Positions 51,673 through 59,330 of a DNA stretch of 64,000 nucleotides are shown here, in pieces. The translations under genes were made by a program, and so were the position numbers. The stretch is from Lachnospiraceae bacterium (GTDB taxonomy: Bacteria > Bacillota > Clostridia > Lachnospirales > Lachnospiraceae): positions 20,979 to 84,978 of the forward strand of contig JALEPL010000051.1 of the NCBI GenBank assembly GCA_022766245.1, given 5' to 3'. The notes below the pieces were generated by a model that saw only the letters and a list, made by a program, of their open reading frames with translations, did not search any database and was not told the DNA's origin. Position 1 is the first letter of the stretch. Each line of letters begins with the position of its first letter.

Positions 51673-52548
51673 ATGGATCAGGCAGAACAACTGCGAAACG
51701 TTATCAAACGACAAAATCAAAGTCTTCCCCCCAAGGCGAGGCTGATTGCCATCACCAGCGGTAAGGGAGGCGTAGGGAAATCCAACCTTGCAGTGAACCT
51801 TGCAATCCAGCTGCAAAAGCAGGGCAAAAAGGTTCTGATTTTTGATGCGGATTTGGGATTGGCAAATGTGGAGGTTATGTTCGGAGCAATTCCGAAATAC
51901 AATCTGGGCGATCTTATTTATCGTGGAATGAATATTCAGGATATTATCACGCCGGGACCCCTTGGAATCGGATTTATTTCCGGCGGCTCCGGAATCATGG
52001 GGATGAATAATCTGACCAAAGGGCAGATATCTTATCTGGTACATAATCTTGCCCAGTTGGATAGCATGGCTGACATTGTCATAGTGGATACAGGTGCAGG
52101 AATTGCGGACAGTGTAATGGAATTTGTTCTGGCATGTCCGGAAATTCTTCTGGTGACCACACCGGAGCCTAGCTCCCTGACAGATTCTTATTCTCTGCTT
52201 AAGGCATTACATCGGAATCCGAATTTTCGGAAAAATGAGACGGTGATCAATGTGGTGGCTAACAAGGTGACTTCTGTGGAGGAGGGACAGACGGTATATG
52301 ATAAGCTGAATTCTGTGGTGACACAGTTCCTGCAGGGAAAGGTCAATTATCTGGGCATGGTGCCTCAGGATGCAGCATTGGAAAAGGCGGTACGCCAGCA
52401 GCAGACAGTGTCCATGTATGCTCCTGGCTCAAATGCGGCCAGAGCTTTTGAAATACTGGCATTTAATCTGATGAACAACGGACATGAAATTCCCATTATG
52501 CGGCGCGGAATCACACAGTTATTTGCAGGACTATTAAATAGGAGATAG
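51673..52548 (+). CDS. flhG: Flagellar number regulator FlhG (MinD-like ATPase)
   Basis: MinD/ParA-type ATPase (291 aa) that restrains FlhF. The N-terminal basic stretch with Gln (AEQLRNVIKRQNQ) is the FlhF-activating DQAxxLR type. The deviant Walker A is ITSGKGGVGKSNLAVNLAIQ, followed by LIFDADLGLANVEVMFG and VDTGAGIADSVMEF. The C-terminal amphipathic helix resembles a membrane-targeting sequence (IMRRGITQLFAGLLNRR). The gene is 4 bp before the PilZ gene. Confidence 0.95.
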   Translation: MDQAEQLRNVIKRQNQSLPPKARLIAITSGKGGVGKSNLAVNLAIQLQKQGKKVLIFDADLGLANVEVMFGAIPKYNLGDLIYRGMNIQDIITPGPLGIGFISGGSGIMGMNNLTKGQISYLVHNLAQLDSMADIVIVDTGAGIADSVMEFVLACPEILLVTTPEPSSLTDSYSLLKALHRNPNFRKNETVINVVANKVTSVEEGQTVYDKLNSVVTQFLQGKVNYLGMVPQDAALEKAVRQQQTVSMYAPGSNAARAFEILAFNLMNNGHEIPIMRRGITQLFAGLLNRR

Positions 52549-52552
52549 GTTA

Positions 52553-53293
52553 ATGATTTCAAACATTTTGCAGGAACGAATGAAAGTGGATATCCGAATA
52601 TTCAGTCAGGTGGAGCGGTCTGCCCGCACCGGCGAGGAAGTGCATGTATATAAGAGCCAGATTTTTGAGGTGCTCGAACATGGTGAGTTGGAGATTACCA
52701 TGCCCATCGAGGGCGGCAAGGTGATTCTCCTGCCGTTGGATCTTCGCTATGAATTCGCATTTTATACCCAGTCCGGCATATATAAGAGTACCGGTATCAT
52801 TCGGGAACGGTATAAGTCTGAAAACAGGTATATGCTGAAAATTGTTTTGAAAGCGCCTCTGACCAAATATCAGCGGCGGCAGTATTACCGAATGGAATGT
52901 ACGCTGGATATGGAGTATTACATTATCACAAAAGAGCAGGCCAATATGCAGGAGCCGGACCTGTCCATGGAAACACTTCTGGACGAGCTCCCTCTGGATG
53001 AACGGAAAAGGGGCACCATTGTAGATATCAGCGGTGGGGGAATCCGTTTCGTGTCCAGGGAGAAAAATGAAGATGAAAGCTATACATTGATTCTTGTATT
53101 GCTTCAAACTGTCAACCGGGAGAAGAAGTATCTGATACCGGGTCGTATTATCCGGTGTGTTCGTCTGGATACAGCGGATACTCTATATGAAAACAGAGTG
53201 GAGTTCATTATCAATGATAATAGGATGAGGGAGGAAATCATCCGCTATATATTTGAGGAAGAACGAAGAATCCGCAAAAATGAAAAAGGATGA
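52553..53293 (+). CDS. PilZ-domain flagellar brake protein (YcgR/YpfA-like)
   Basis: Cytosolic c-di-GMP receptor (246 aa). The N-terminal YcgR-like domain fills residues 1-100. The PilZ domain carries both ligand motifs: RRQYYR at 108-113 (RxxxR) and DISGGGIRF from 158 (D/NxSxxG). YcgR/YpfA proteins slow or stop the motor when c-di-GMP is high; B. subtilis DgrA/YpfA acts on MotA. Its location between flhG and cheB, inside the motility operon, supports that role here, though the partner is not shown. Start ATG has TAGGAGATAGG upstream. Confidence 0.93.
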   Translation: MISNILQERMKVDIRIFSQVERSARTGEEVHVYKSQIFEVLEHGELEITMPIEGGKVILLPLDLRYEFAFYTQSGIYKSTGIIRERYKSENRYMLKIVLKAPLTKYQRRQYYRMECTLDMEYYIITKEQANMQEPDLSMETLLDELPLDERKRGTIVDISGGGIRFVSREKNEDESYTLILVLLQTVNREKKYLIPGRIIRCVRLDTADTLYENRVEFIINDNRMREEIIRYIFEEERRIRKNEKG

Positions 53294-53309
53294 GGGGGAT
53301 AAATGAACG

Positions 53310-54392
53310 ATGAAAAAAAATATTTTGATTGTTGATGATTCTGCACTCATGAGAAGGGTGATGTGTGATATAATAAACGCATCTAGTGGTTTTCAGGTAA
53401 CGGATGTCTGTCGGGACGGTCTGGAAGCATATGAAAAGCTTCGGGTGAAGAAATACGATGCAGTGCTTTTAGACATTAACATGCCACAGATGGATGGACT
53501 GCAGCTTCTGGAAAAACTAAAACAAGAAAATATTAAAGCAACTGTGATCATTGTCAGTTCACTTTCCACCAAGGATGCGAAGGTGACCTTACTTGCCATC
53601 GAACGAGGGGCCATTGACTTTGTTACAAAGCCGGAGAATATTATTGAGGCGAAGGGCGAAGAATTTCGGGTAAGGATTCTACAGGTGCTGGATGGTGTTT
53701 GTAATCCACCCATGATTTCTGCCAGAGCGAAACAAGGGAAGACCCAGGCGACGGAACGTATTCTCCCCAAAAAGCCGATGAATCAGGGGGACAAGCTGGT
53801 GGCGCTAGCCTGTTCCACAGGTGGTCCAAAGGCATTGCAGCAGGTGATTCCTTTTCTGGATCCGGATATGGATGCGCCTATGCTGGTGGTGCAGCATATG
53901 CCGGCCGGATTCACCAAGTCAATGTCAGAGCGATTGAATGAGATTAGCTCCATCAAGGTTCGCGAGGCACAGGATGGGGATTTGTTGGAAAAGGGTGTGG
54001 TGTATGTGGCACCCGGCGGCAAACATCTCAGGATTCGTAGAACCACTTCGGGCAAGCATCAGGTAGCACTTGGGGATGAGGCACCAATCGGAGGCTTGAA
54101 ACCCTGCGCAGATGTGATGTTTGAGTCATTGAAGGAATGTTCCTTTGGACAGGTTACCTGTGTGGTATTGACCGGGATGGGTTCGGACGGTACCAAGGGC
54201 ATTACCTCGCTATCACATCAGGTTTCGCTACATGTGATTGCCCAGAATGCTGACAGCTGTGTGGTGTATGGTATGCCAAAGGCCATAGCGGAGGCAGGAC
54301 TGACAGATGAAGTCGTTCCGTTGGATCAGGTTGCAAAATCGATTCTAAAGAATGTGGGGGTAAGTAAAAATGGACGTAAGTCAATATCTTGA
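53310..54392 (+). CDS. cheB: Chemotaxis methylesterase CheB
   Basis: Adaptation enzyme that removes methyl groups from, and deamidates, chemoreceptors (360 aa). The N-terminal receiver domain has Asp55 in LLDINMPQMDGLQLL. The C-terminal esterase domain has the catalytic Ser in LACSTGGPKALQQV, His in VVQHMPAGFTKSM and Asp in LTGMGSDGTKGI. The 3' end overlaps cheA by 23 bp in a different frame, suggesting tight coupling. The methyltransferase cheR is not in the window. Confidence 0.96.
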   Translation: MKKNILIVDDSALMRRVMCDIINASSGFQVTDVCRDGLEAYEKLRVKKYDAVLLDINMPQMDGLQLLEKLKQENIKATVIIVSSLSTKDAKVTLLAIERGAIDFVTKPENIIEAKGEEFRVRILQVLDGVCNPPMISARAKQGKTQATERILPKKPMNQGDKLVALACSTGGPKALQQVIPFLDPDMDAPMLVVQHMPAGFTKSMSERLNEISSIKVREAQDGDLLEKGVVYVAPGGKHLRIRRTTSGKHQVALGDEAPIGGLKPCADVMFESLKECSFGQVTCVVLTGMGSDGTKGITSLSHQVSLHVIAQNADSCVVYGMPKAIAEAGLTDEVVPLDQVAKSILKNVGVSKNGRKSIS

Positions 54393-56448
54393 GATTTTTA
54401 TTGATGAAACCAATGAACACATCCAGAGCCTGAGTGATTGTATCATGACTTTGGAGAATGAGCCGGATAACAAAGACACCATCAACGAAATTTTTCGTGC
54501 GGCCCATTCATTAAAAGGTATGGCAGGTACCATGGGATTTAAGCGGATGCAGCATCTGACCCATGATATGGAGAATGTATTTCAGGAAGTGAGAAGTGAC
54601 AAGGTAAAGGTCACTAGTGAAATGATAGATATCCTGTTCCAGTGCCTGGATGCCATCGAAGCATATCTGGAGAATATCAAGAGTACTTCCGATGAGGGGA
54701 CAGAGGATAACGATGCACTGATTGCAGGGTTGAATCAGTTTTTGGCTCAGGCGGAGGGCAATGCACCTGCTCCGGAGAAAAAGGAAGAACCAAAAGAGGA
54801 AAAGAAGGAAGAGCCTGCAGCAGCCGGTGAGAAAAAGTTCCTGAATATCGAATTTTCTGAGAATGATAAGGAGGCGATTCGTTCTGCAGCAGAAGGTGGC
54901 AGTAAGGTATATGGAGTCACCGTTACCGTGCAGAAGGAATGTCTTTTGAAAGCAGCCAGAGCATTTCTGGTATTTAAGGCCATTGAGGAATTAGGTCAGA
55001 TTATTATCTATAGTCCCAGCTCTCAGGATATCGAGGATGAGCGTTTTGAACTGGATTTCTCCCTTTATATTGCATCAGAGAATCCTTTGGAGAAGATTAT
55101 TGCCGCTATCAAAAACGTATCTGAGATTGCAGAGACAGTAGGTGAGGAAGTGACCTATGAGTCCTTGTTCGGCGAGAAAGAAAAGGCTGAGGCTAATGTG
55201 CCGGCAGTGGCTGCAAAGAATGAAGCGGCACCTGCGGCAAAAGAAAATAAGCCGGCTGCCAAACCGAAAACGGCAGGAAAGCCAGTGGCAAATCGTACCG
55301 TCCGTGTGGATATTGAGAAGCTGGATGCCTTGATGAATCAGGTCAGCGAGCTGATTATTGCAAAGAACAGTCTGGTTTCTATCAGTTCCCAGGAGGGAAG
55401 TAACTTCAAGAATCAGACGTTCACGGAGCAGATTGAATATTTGGAGCGTATTACCACCACATTGCACGAGTCCGTTATGAAAGTGCGAATGGTGCCTATT
55501 GAAAGCGTGGTCAGCAAGTTCCCACGTATGATTCGAGACTTGTCCAGACAGCTGGATAAGAAAATGGAATTACATATGACCGGTGAGGATACCGAGCTGG
55601 ATCGTACCGTGGTGGATCAGATTGGAGATCCGTTGCAGCATTTGCTTCGTAACTCTGCAGATCATGGACTGGAGAGTGCAGAGATTCGTGCACAGCGCGG
55701 AAAGCCGGAGGTAGGTTCCATCAACTTAAACGCATATCAGGAAGGAAATAATGTCATCATCGAAGTAAGTGATGATGGTAACGGAATTGATACAGAAAGC
55801 GTGAAACGCAAGGCCATTGAGCGGGGAATTGTGACACCGGAGCAGGCAGAGAAACTCGCACAGAAGGATATTATCAATTTCCTGTTTATGCCCAGCTTTT
55901 CCATGGCAAAGAAGATAACAGATATTTCCGGAAGAGGCGTGGGACTGGATGTGGTTAAGTCTAACATCGAAGCTTTGGGCGGAGATGTAGAGGTGGAAAG
56001 CAAACTGGGTGAAGGTTCTAAATTCACTGTTAGGTTGCCGTTGACCCTGGCTATTATTCAGGCATTGATGGTGGAAGTACGAGACGAAAAGTATGCGATT
56101 GCGTTGGGTTCCATTGAGACCATTGAGGATTTGCCGGCAACGGAGATTAAATACGTGGAAGCGCGTGAGGTTATTAACCTTCGCGGAACCGTTATTCCAA
56201 TCGTTCGTCTGGATCAGGTGCTTGACAGTGCACCGGCAGAGGAAGAACCGGAGAGCATCACGATTGTCATTGTGCGTAAGGGAGATCGCCTGGCGGGTCT
56301 TGTGGTAGATGATTTGATTGGACAGCAGGAGATTGTTATTAAGTCTTTAGGAAAATATATCAATAACAGCAACAAGACCATCAGCGGTGCTACCATCCTG
56401 GGTGATGGTGAAGTTGCTCTCATCATTGATGTGAATACATTATTCTAA
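54370..56448 (+). CDS. cheA: Chemotaxis histidine kinase CheA
   Basis: Receptor-coupled histidine kinase (692 aa). P1 (HPt) has His46 in FRAAHSLKGMAGTMGF. A linker with Lys/Glu runs (EKKEEPKEEKKEEP) leads to a P2-like domain (about 155-260) and an Ala/Lys-rich second linker. P3 dimerisation follows (VDIEKLDALMNQVSELIIAK). P4 has the N box HLLRNSADHGLESAE, G1 EVSDDGNGIDTES and G2 ISGRGVGLDVVKSN. P5 is CheW-like (LPLTLAIIQALMVEVRDEKY). It begins within cheB and is followed 15 bp later by cheW. Confidence 0.97.
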   Translation: MDVSQYLEIFIDETNEHIQSLSDCIMTLENEPDNKDTINEIFRAAHSLKGMAGTMGFKRMQHLTHDMENVFQEVRSDKVKVTSEMIDILFQCLDAIEAYLENIKSTSDEGTEDNDALIAGLNQFLAQAEGNAPAPEKKEEPKEEKKEEPAAAGEKKFLNIEFSENDKEAIRSAAEGGSKVYGVTVTVQKECLLKAARAFLVFKAIEELGQIIIYSPSSQDIEDERFELDFSLYIASENPLEKIIAAIKNVSEIAETVGEEVTYESLFGEKEKAEANVPAVAAKNEAAPAAKENKPAAKPKTAGKPVANRTVRVDIEKLDALMNQVSELIIAKNSLVSISSQEGSNFKNQTFTEQIEYLERITTTLHESVMKVRMVPIESVVSKFPRMIRDLSRQLDKKMELHMTGEDTELDRTVVDQIGDPLQHLLRNSADHGLESAEIRAQRGKPEVGSINLNAYQEGNNVIIEVSDDGNGIDTESVKRKAIERGIVTPEQAEKLAQKDIINFLFMPSFSMAKKITDISGRGVGLDVVKSNIEALGGDVEVESKLGEGSKFTVRLPLTLAIIQALMVEVRDEKYAIALGSIETIEDLPATEIKYVEAREVINLRGTVIPIVRLDQVLDSAPAEEEPESITIVIVRKGDRLAGLVVDDLIGQQEIVIKSLGKYINNSNKTISGATILGDGEVALIIDVNTLF

Positions 56449-56463
56449 CAGGGGGTGCGCATA

Positions 56464-56928
56464 GTGGATACAAGTATTGAAACAACATCAAATATTACGA
56501 AACAGTACATTGTGGTTAAAATCGGAAATGAGCAGTATGGAATTGATATTGGTTATGTGGACAATATTGTCCGGATGCAGCCCATTACCCGAGTGCCGAA
56601 ATCACAGGTTTATTTTAAGGGAATCATCAACCTCAGAGGTGACATTGTACCGATTATGAGTATTCGTGTGCGGATGGGACTGGAGGATGATGTGTTTACC
56701 AACTCCAGCAGAATTATTATTCTGAAGCTGGAACAGCAGGGTGAGCTGGGGGTTATTGTGGACGAGGTAAAAGAAGTTGTGACATTGAGCATGGACAAGA
56801 TTGAGCATGTGAAAATCAACGGACAGGAAAGTCGGGAAAGTTTCATCAACGGAATTGGAAAAAATGGTGAGGAACTGATTTCTTTACTAGATCTAAACTC
56901 CATCATAGAGGAATCTGAAAACGTATAA
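56464..56928 (+). CDS. cheW: Chemotaxis coupling protein CheW
   Basis: Adaptor linking CheA to chemoreceptors (154 aa). Two SH3-like subdomains with the typical KIGNEQYGIDIGYVDNIVR, then ITRVPKSQVYFKGIINLRGD, and the C-terminal VDEVKEVVTLSMDKIEHVK and GEELISLLDLNSIIE. GTG 56464 is chosen because the GGGGGTG site lies 6 nt upstream; another GTG at 56455 overlaps it. A long perfect hairpin follows the stop. Confidence 0.95.
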   Translation: MDTSIETTSNITKQYIVVKIGNEQYGIDIGYVDNIVRMQPITRVPKSQVYFKGIINLRGDIVPIMSIRVRMGLEDDVFTNSSRIIILKLEQQGELGVIVDEVKEVVTLSMDKIEHVKINGQESRESFINGIGKNGEELISLLDLNSIIEESENV

Positions 56929-56938
56929 AATTAGCAGT

Positions 56939-56975
56939 ACAGAATATAGTGAGGTTATGCCTCACTATATTCTGT
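56939..56975 (+). repeat. Perfect hairpin in the cheW-cheC gap
   Basis: ACAGAATATAGTGAGG and CCTCACTATATTCTGT form a 16-bp perfect stem with a TTATG loop. There is no T-tract after it, so it may be an RNA-processing or stability element, or a protein site, rather than a full terminator. It stands 45 bp before cheC. Confidence 0.85.
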
Positions 56976-57020
56976 CTCATGTGAACAAGTTGTTATTAAG
57001 TGTAAACAGGAGGAAAAACG

Positions 57021-57641
57021 GTGTCTGAATATACTTTGAGTGATGTCAATGATATGTATTTTGATGTCTTAAAAGAAATCGGGAACATCGGTGCAGGAAA
57101 CGCAACAACCGCCATGGCAAACATGTTGAATTTAAAAATAAATATGGAAGTGCCAAGAGTGGAATTGTTGGATTTTAAAGAACTGGGGTCAGCTATTTGT
57201 CCGGAAGATCAGACCATCGTTGGCATTTATCTGGAGGTGTCCCAGGATATTTCGGGCAGTATGATGTTTTTAATCACCATGGATTCTGCCCATTATCTGG
57301 TGAATCGTCTCATGGGAAGGGATCCTTCTTACCATGAGGAGTTTGACGAGATGGATTTATCGGCCATGAAGGAAATTGGCAATATTATAGCCGGCTCCTA
57401 TCTGAATGCGCTGTCATCTATGACGAATTTGGTGATTTCACCATCTGTTCCCTATATTGCTATCGACATGGCGGCAGCGATATTAAGTGTGCCTGCCATT
57501 CAGTTTGGGCAGTATGGAGATAATGCATTGCTGATTACCACAGAGTTTGGGGATGATGTGATGATTGAAGGATATTTTATCCTTTTACCGGAGTTGGAGT
57601 CGTATGATAAGATATTAAAGTCGTTAGGGATATGCTTATAG
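57021..57641 (+). CDS. cheC: CheY-P phosphatase CheC
   Basis: Phosphatase that dephosphorylates CheY-P and interacts with CheD (206 aa). Two active-site helices are visible: DVLKEIGNIGAGNATTAMAN near residue 14 and LSAMKEIGNIIAGSYLNALS near 115. Each has the Glu and Asn pair of the family. The start is GTG with a strong AGGAGG site. It is followed 16 bp later by cheD, and the pair forms an adaptation feedback loop in Bacillus. Confidence 0.96.
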   Translation: MSEYTLSDVNDMYFDVLKEIGNIGAGNATTAMANMLNLKINMEVPRVELLDFKELGSAICPEDQTIVGIYLEVSQDISGSMMFLITMDSAHYLVNRLMGRDPSYHEEFDEMDLSAMKEIGNIIAGSYLNALSSMTNLVISPSVPYIAIDMAAAILSVPAIQFGQYGDNALLITTEFGDDVMIEGYFILLPELESYDKILKSLGICL

Positions 57642-57657
57642 GGAGAGATACGGAGTA

Positions 57658-58143
57658 ATGGGTGAAGTAGTGAAGGTTGGTATGGCAGATTTGAATATTT
57701 GCAAAGCACCGGATGTCATTATCACTCTGGGGTTAGGATCCTGTATCGGTATCGCAGTCTATGATCCCACATCAAAGGTGGGAGGCTTAGCGCATATTAT
57801 GCTGCCGGATAGCACAAAGATGAAGAATAACGCTAATATTGCCAAATTTGCAGATACCGGAATTGTGGAGCTGGTGCGTCGCATGGAGGAAGCAGGAGCT
57901 GTCAGACATCGCATGGTGGCCAAGATTGCGGGTGGTGCAAAAATGTTCGAGGTGTCAGGGAAATCCGATGTGGGAAGCATTGGTGAAAAAAATGCCATTG
58001 CTGCAAGAGAAACACTACAGCAGCTGGGAATACCTCTTTTGGCAGAGGATACGGGATTGAATTATGGTCGTACGGTGGAATTACACTGTGATAATGGGGA
58101 TTTTTTGATTAAATCCGTGGGAAAACCGGAAAAGATTATTTGA
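57658..58143 (+). CDS. cheD: Chemoreceptor glutamine deamidase CheD
   Basis: Deamidates receptor glutamines and binds CheC (161 aa). The catalytic Cys is in LGLGSCIGIAVYDP, the His in GGLAHIMLP, and the Thr in the following strand region. AGGAKMFEVSGKSDVGSIGE is also characteristic. It sits between cheC and a small membrane protein gene. The ATG start lies close to GGGAGAGATACGGAG, a usable ribosome site. Confidence 0.95.
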   Translation: MGEVVKVGMADLNICKAPDVIITLGLGSCIGIAVYDPTSKVGGLAHIMLPDSTKMKNNANIAKFADTGIVELVRRMEEAGAVRHRMVAKIAGGAKMFEVSGKSDVGSIGEKNAIAARETLQQLGIPLLAEDTGLNYGRTVELHCDNGDFLIKSVGKPEKII

Positions 58144-58155
58144 GGAGGAACGCTT

Positions 58156-58437
58156 ATGAAAACAAAAGCAGTTCCTGCTATTGTGATGCTGAGCGCAGGA
58201 TTTATTTTCTGTATTTTCAGCATATCTAAGGGACAGGATTTTCTTACTTTCGCAAAGAGTCTGATTGTGGTTATGCTCATTTTCTATGTGCTTGGTGGAA
58301 TCGGAGCCTTTATCATTCAAAAGAATATTGTAGAATCCAAGAAGGAAACAGACGAAAATCCATCGGAGGAGACGGAAGGAGAAAATAAGAACGGGGAGAA
58401 TGGAGAAAAAGAAACTCAAACGGGAAAAGAGAAATAA
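58156..58437 (+). CDS. Small two-helix membrane protein, cheD-sigD interval
   Basis: Unrecognised protein of 93 aa. Two hydrophobic helices are present (about residues 7-23, VPAIVMLSAGFIFCIFSI, and 36-54, SLIVVMLIFYVLGGIGAFII). They are followed by a very acidic and Lys-rich C-terminal tail (ESKKETDENPSEETEGENKN). A strong TGAGGAGGAACG site precedes the ATG, and it lies 12 bp after cheD and 13 bp before sigD, so it is certainly part of the operon. No known motif; the charged tail should be cytoplasmic if the N-terminus is inside. Confidence 0.8.
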   Translation: MKTKAVPAIVMLSAGFIFCIFSISKGQDFLTFAKSLIVVMLIFYVLGGIGAFIIQKNIVESKKETDENPSEETEGENKNGENGEKETQTGKEK

Positions 58438-58450
58438 ACCGGAGGCTTAA

Positions 58451-59212
58451 ATGAAGAAGGTCACAAAGGAAAAGCTCTGGGAGATGTATGCACAGAAACC
58501 ATCCCCGGAGATTCGAGAACAGATTATAATTGAATATGCTCCTTTGGTAAAACTGGTGGCCGGAAGACTCAGTATGTATTTGGGATATAATGTGGAATAT
58601 GACGATTTGGTCAGTTACGGAGTGTTTGGCTTGATCGATGCCATTGATAAATTTGATGCGGGGAAAGATGTAAAGTTTGAAACCTATGCCAGTCTGCGTA
58701 TTCGTGGAGCTATTTTGGATCAGATCCGGAAAATGGACTGGATTCCCAGAACTGTGCGACAGAAGCAGAAAAAAATAGATGAAGCAATCAAAAATATTGA
58801 GATGAGAACCGGAAAGACAGCGTCGGATGAGGAAGTGGCTGCAGAACTGGGAGTATCCGATGATGAATATCTGAATTGGCAGTCTCAGTTGAAAGTGACC
58901 AATGTGGTTTCCCTGAATGAATTTGTTGATCAGGGAATGGAGCCGGTGATGGATGCCCGCCACAATTCTCATTTTGTTCAGCCGGAAGATGCGGTAGCAA
59001 AGGAAGAACTGAAGAAAGTTTTGACAGAGACTATGGAGACGCTTACAGAAAAGGAGAGGAAAGTGATTTTATTGTATTATTATGAGGAACTGACCTTAAA
59101 GGAAATCAGTAAAGTGCTGGAAGTCTCTGAATCGCGGATATCCCAATTACACACCAAGGCACTCATGAAAATGAAGAAGAAGATGGGTGCATATATGGAT
59201 ATACTGGTATGA
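58451..59212 (+). CDS. sigD: Flagellar sigma factor SigD/FliA
   Basis: RNA polymerase sigma factor for late flagellar genes such as flagellin (253 aa). Region 2 reads LVKLVAGRLSMYLGYNVEYD, LVSYGVFGLIDAIDKFD and FETYASLRIRGAILDQIRKM, the last being the SigD/FliA/WhiG signature. Region 3 is QKKIDEAIKNIEMRTGKTAS. Region 4 has LTLKEISKVLEVSESRISQL. Its distal position in the operon, as in B. subtilis, means SigD output depends on transcription reaching about 31 kb from the flgB promoter. The start ATG has CCGGAGG upstream. Confidence 0.97.
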   Translation: MKKVTKEKLWEMYAQKPSPEIREQIIIEYAPLVKLVAGRLSMYLGYNVEYDDLVSYGVFGLIDAIDKFDAGKDVKFETYASLRIRGAILDQIRKMDWIPRTVRQKQKKIDEAIKNIEMRTGKTASDEEVAAELGVSDDEYLNWQSQLKVTNVVSLNEFVDQGMEPVMDARHNSHFVQPEDAVAKEELKKVLTETMETLTEKERKVILLYYYEELTLKEISKVLEVSESRISQLHTKALMKMKKKMGAYMDILV

Positions 59213-59225
59213 GAACGTATATTTT

Positions 59226-59300
59226 GCAAGCACAAATCCATTTGCGAAGCAAATTTTGCATGGATTTGTGCTCGTAACTATGAAGGTACGGAATAGTTAC
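59226..59300 (+). repeat. Composite palindromic element, sigD-fapA gap
   Basis: AGCACAAATCCAT (59229-59241) and ATGGATTTGTGCT (59260-59272) form a perfect 13-bp stem, followed by GTAACTAT-N11-ATAGTTAC (59274-59300). The whole block is the inverted counterpart of 34932-35007. Confidence 0.85.
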
Positions 59301-59330
59301 GATATACTTACAGATCAGGAGGACCCACCT

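Noticed and set aside
59187..59330. N-terminal extension of the FapA-like protein by 48 residues
   Set aside because: The extension would be encoded by the dispersed repeat at 59226-59300 and overlaps sigD; an AGGAGG site directly precedes ATG 59331.
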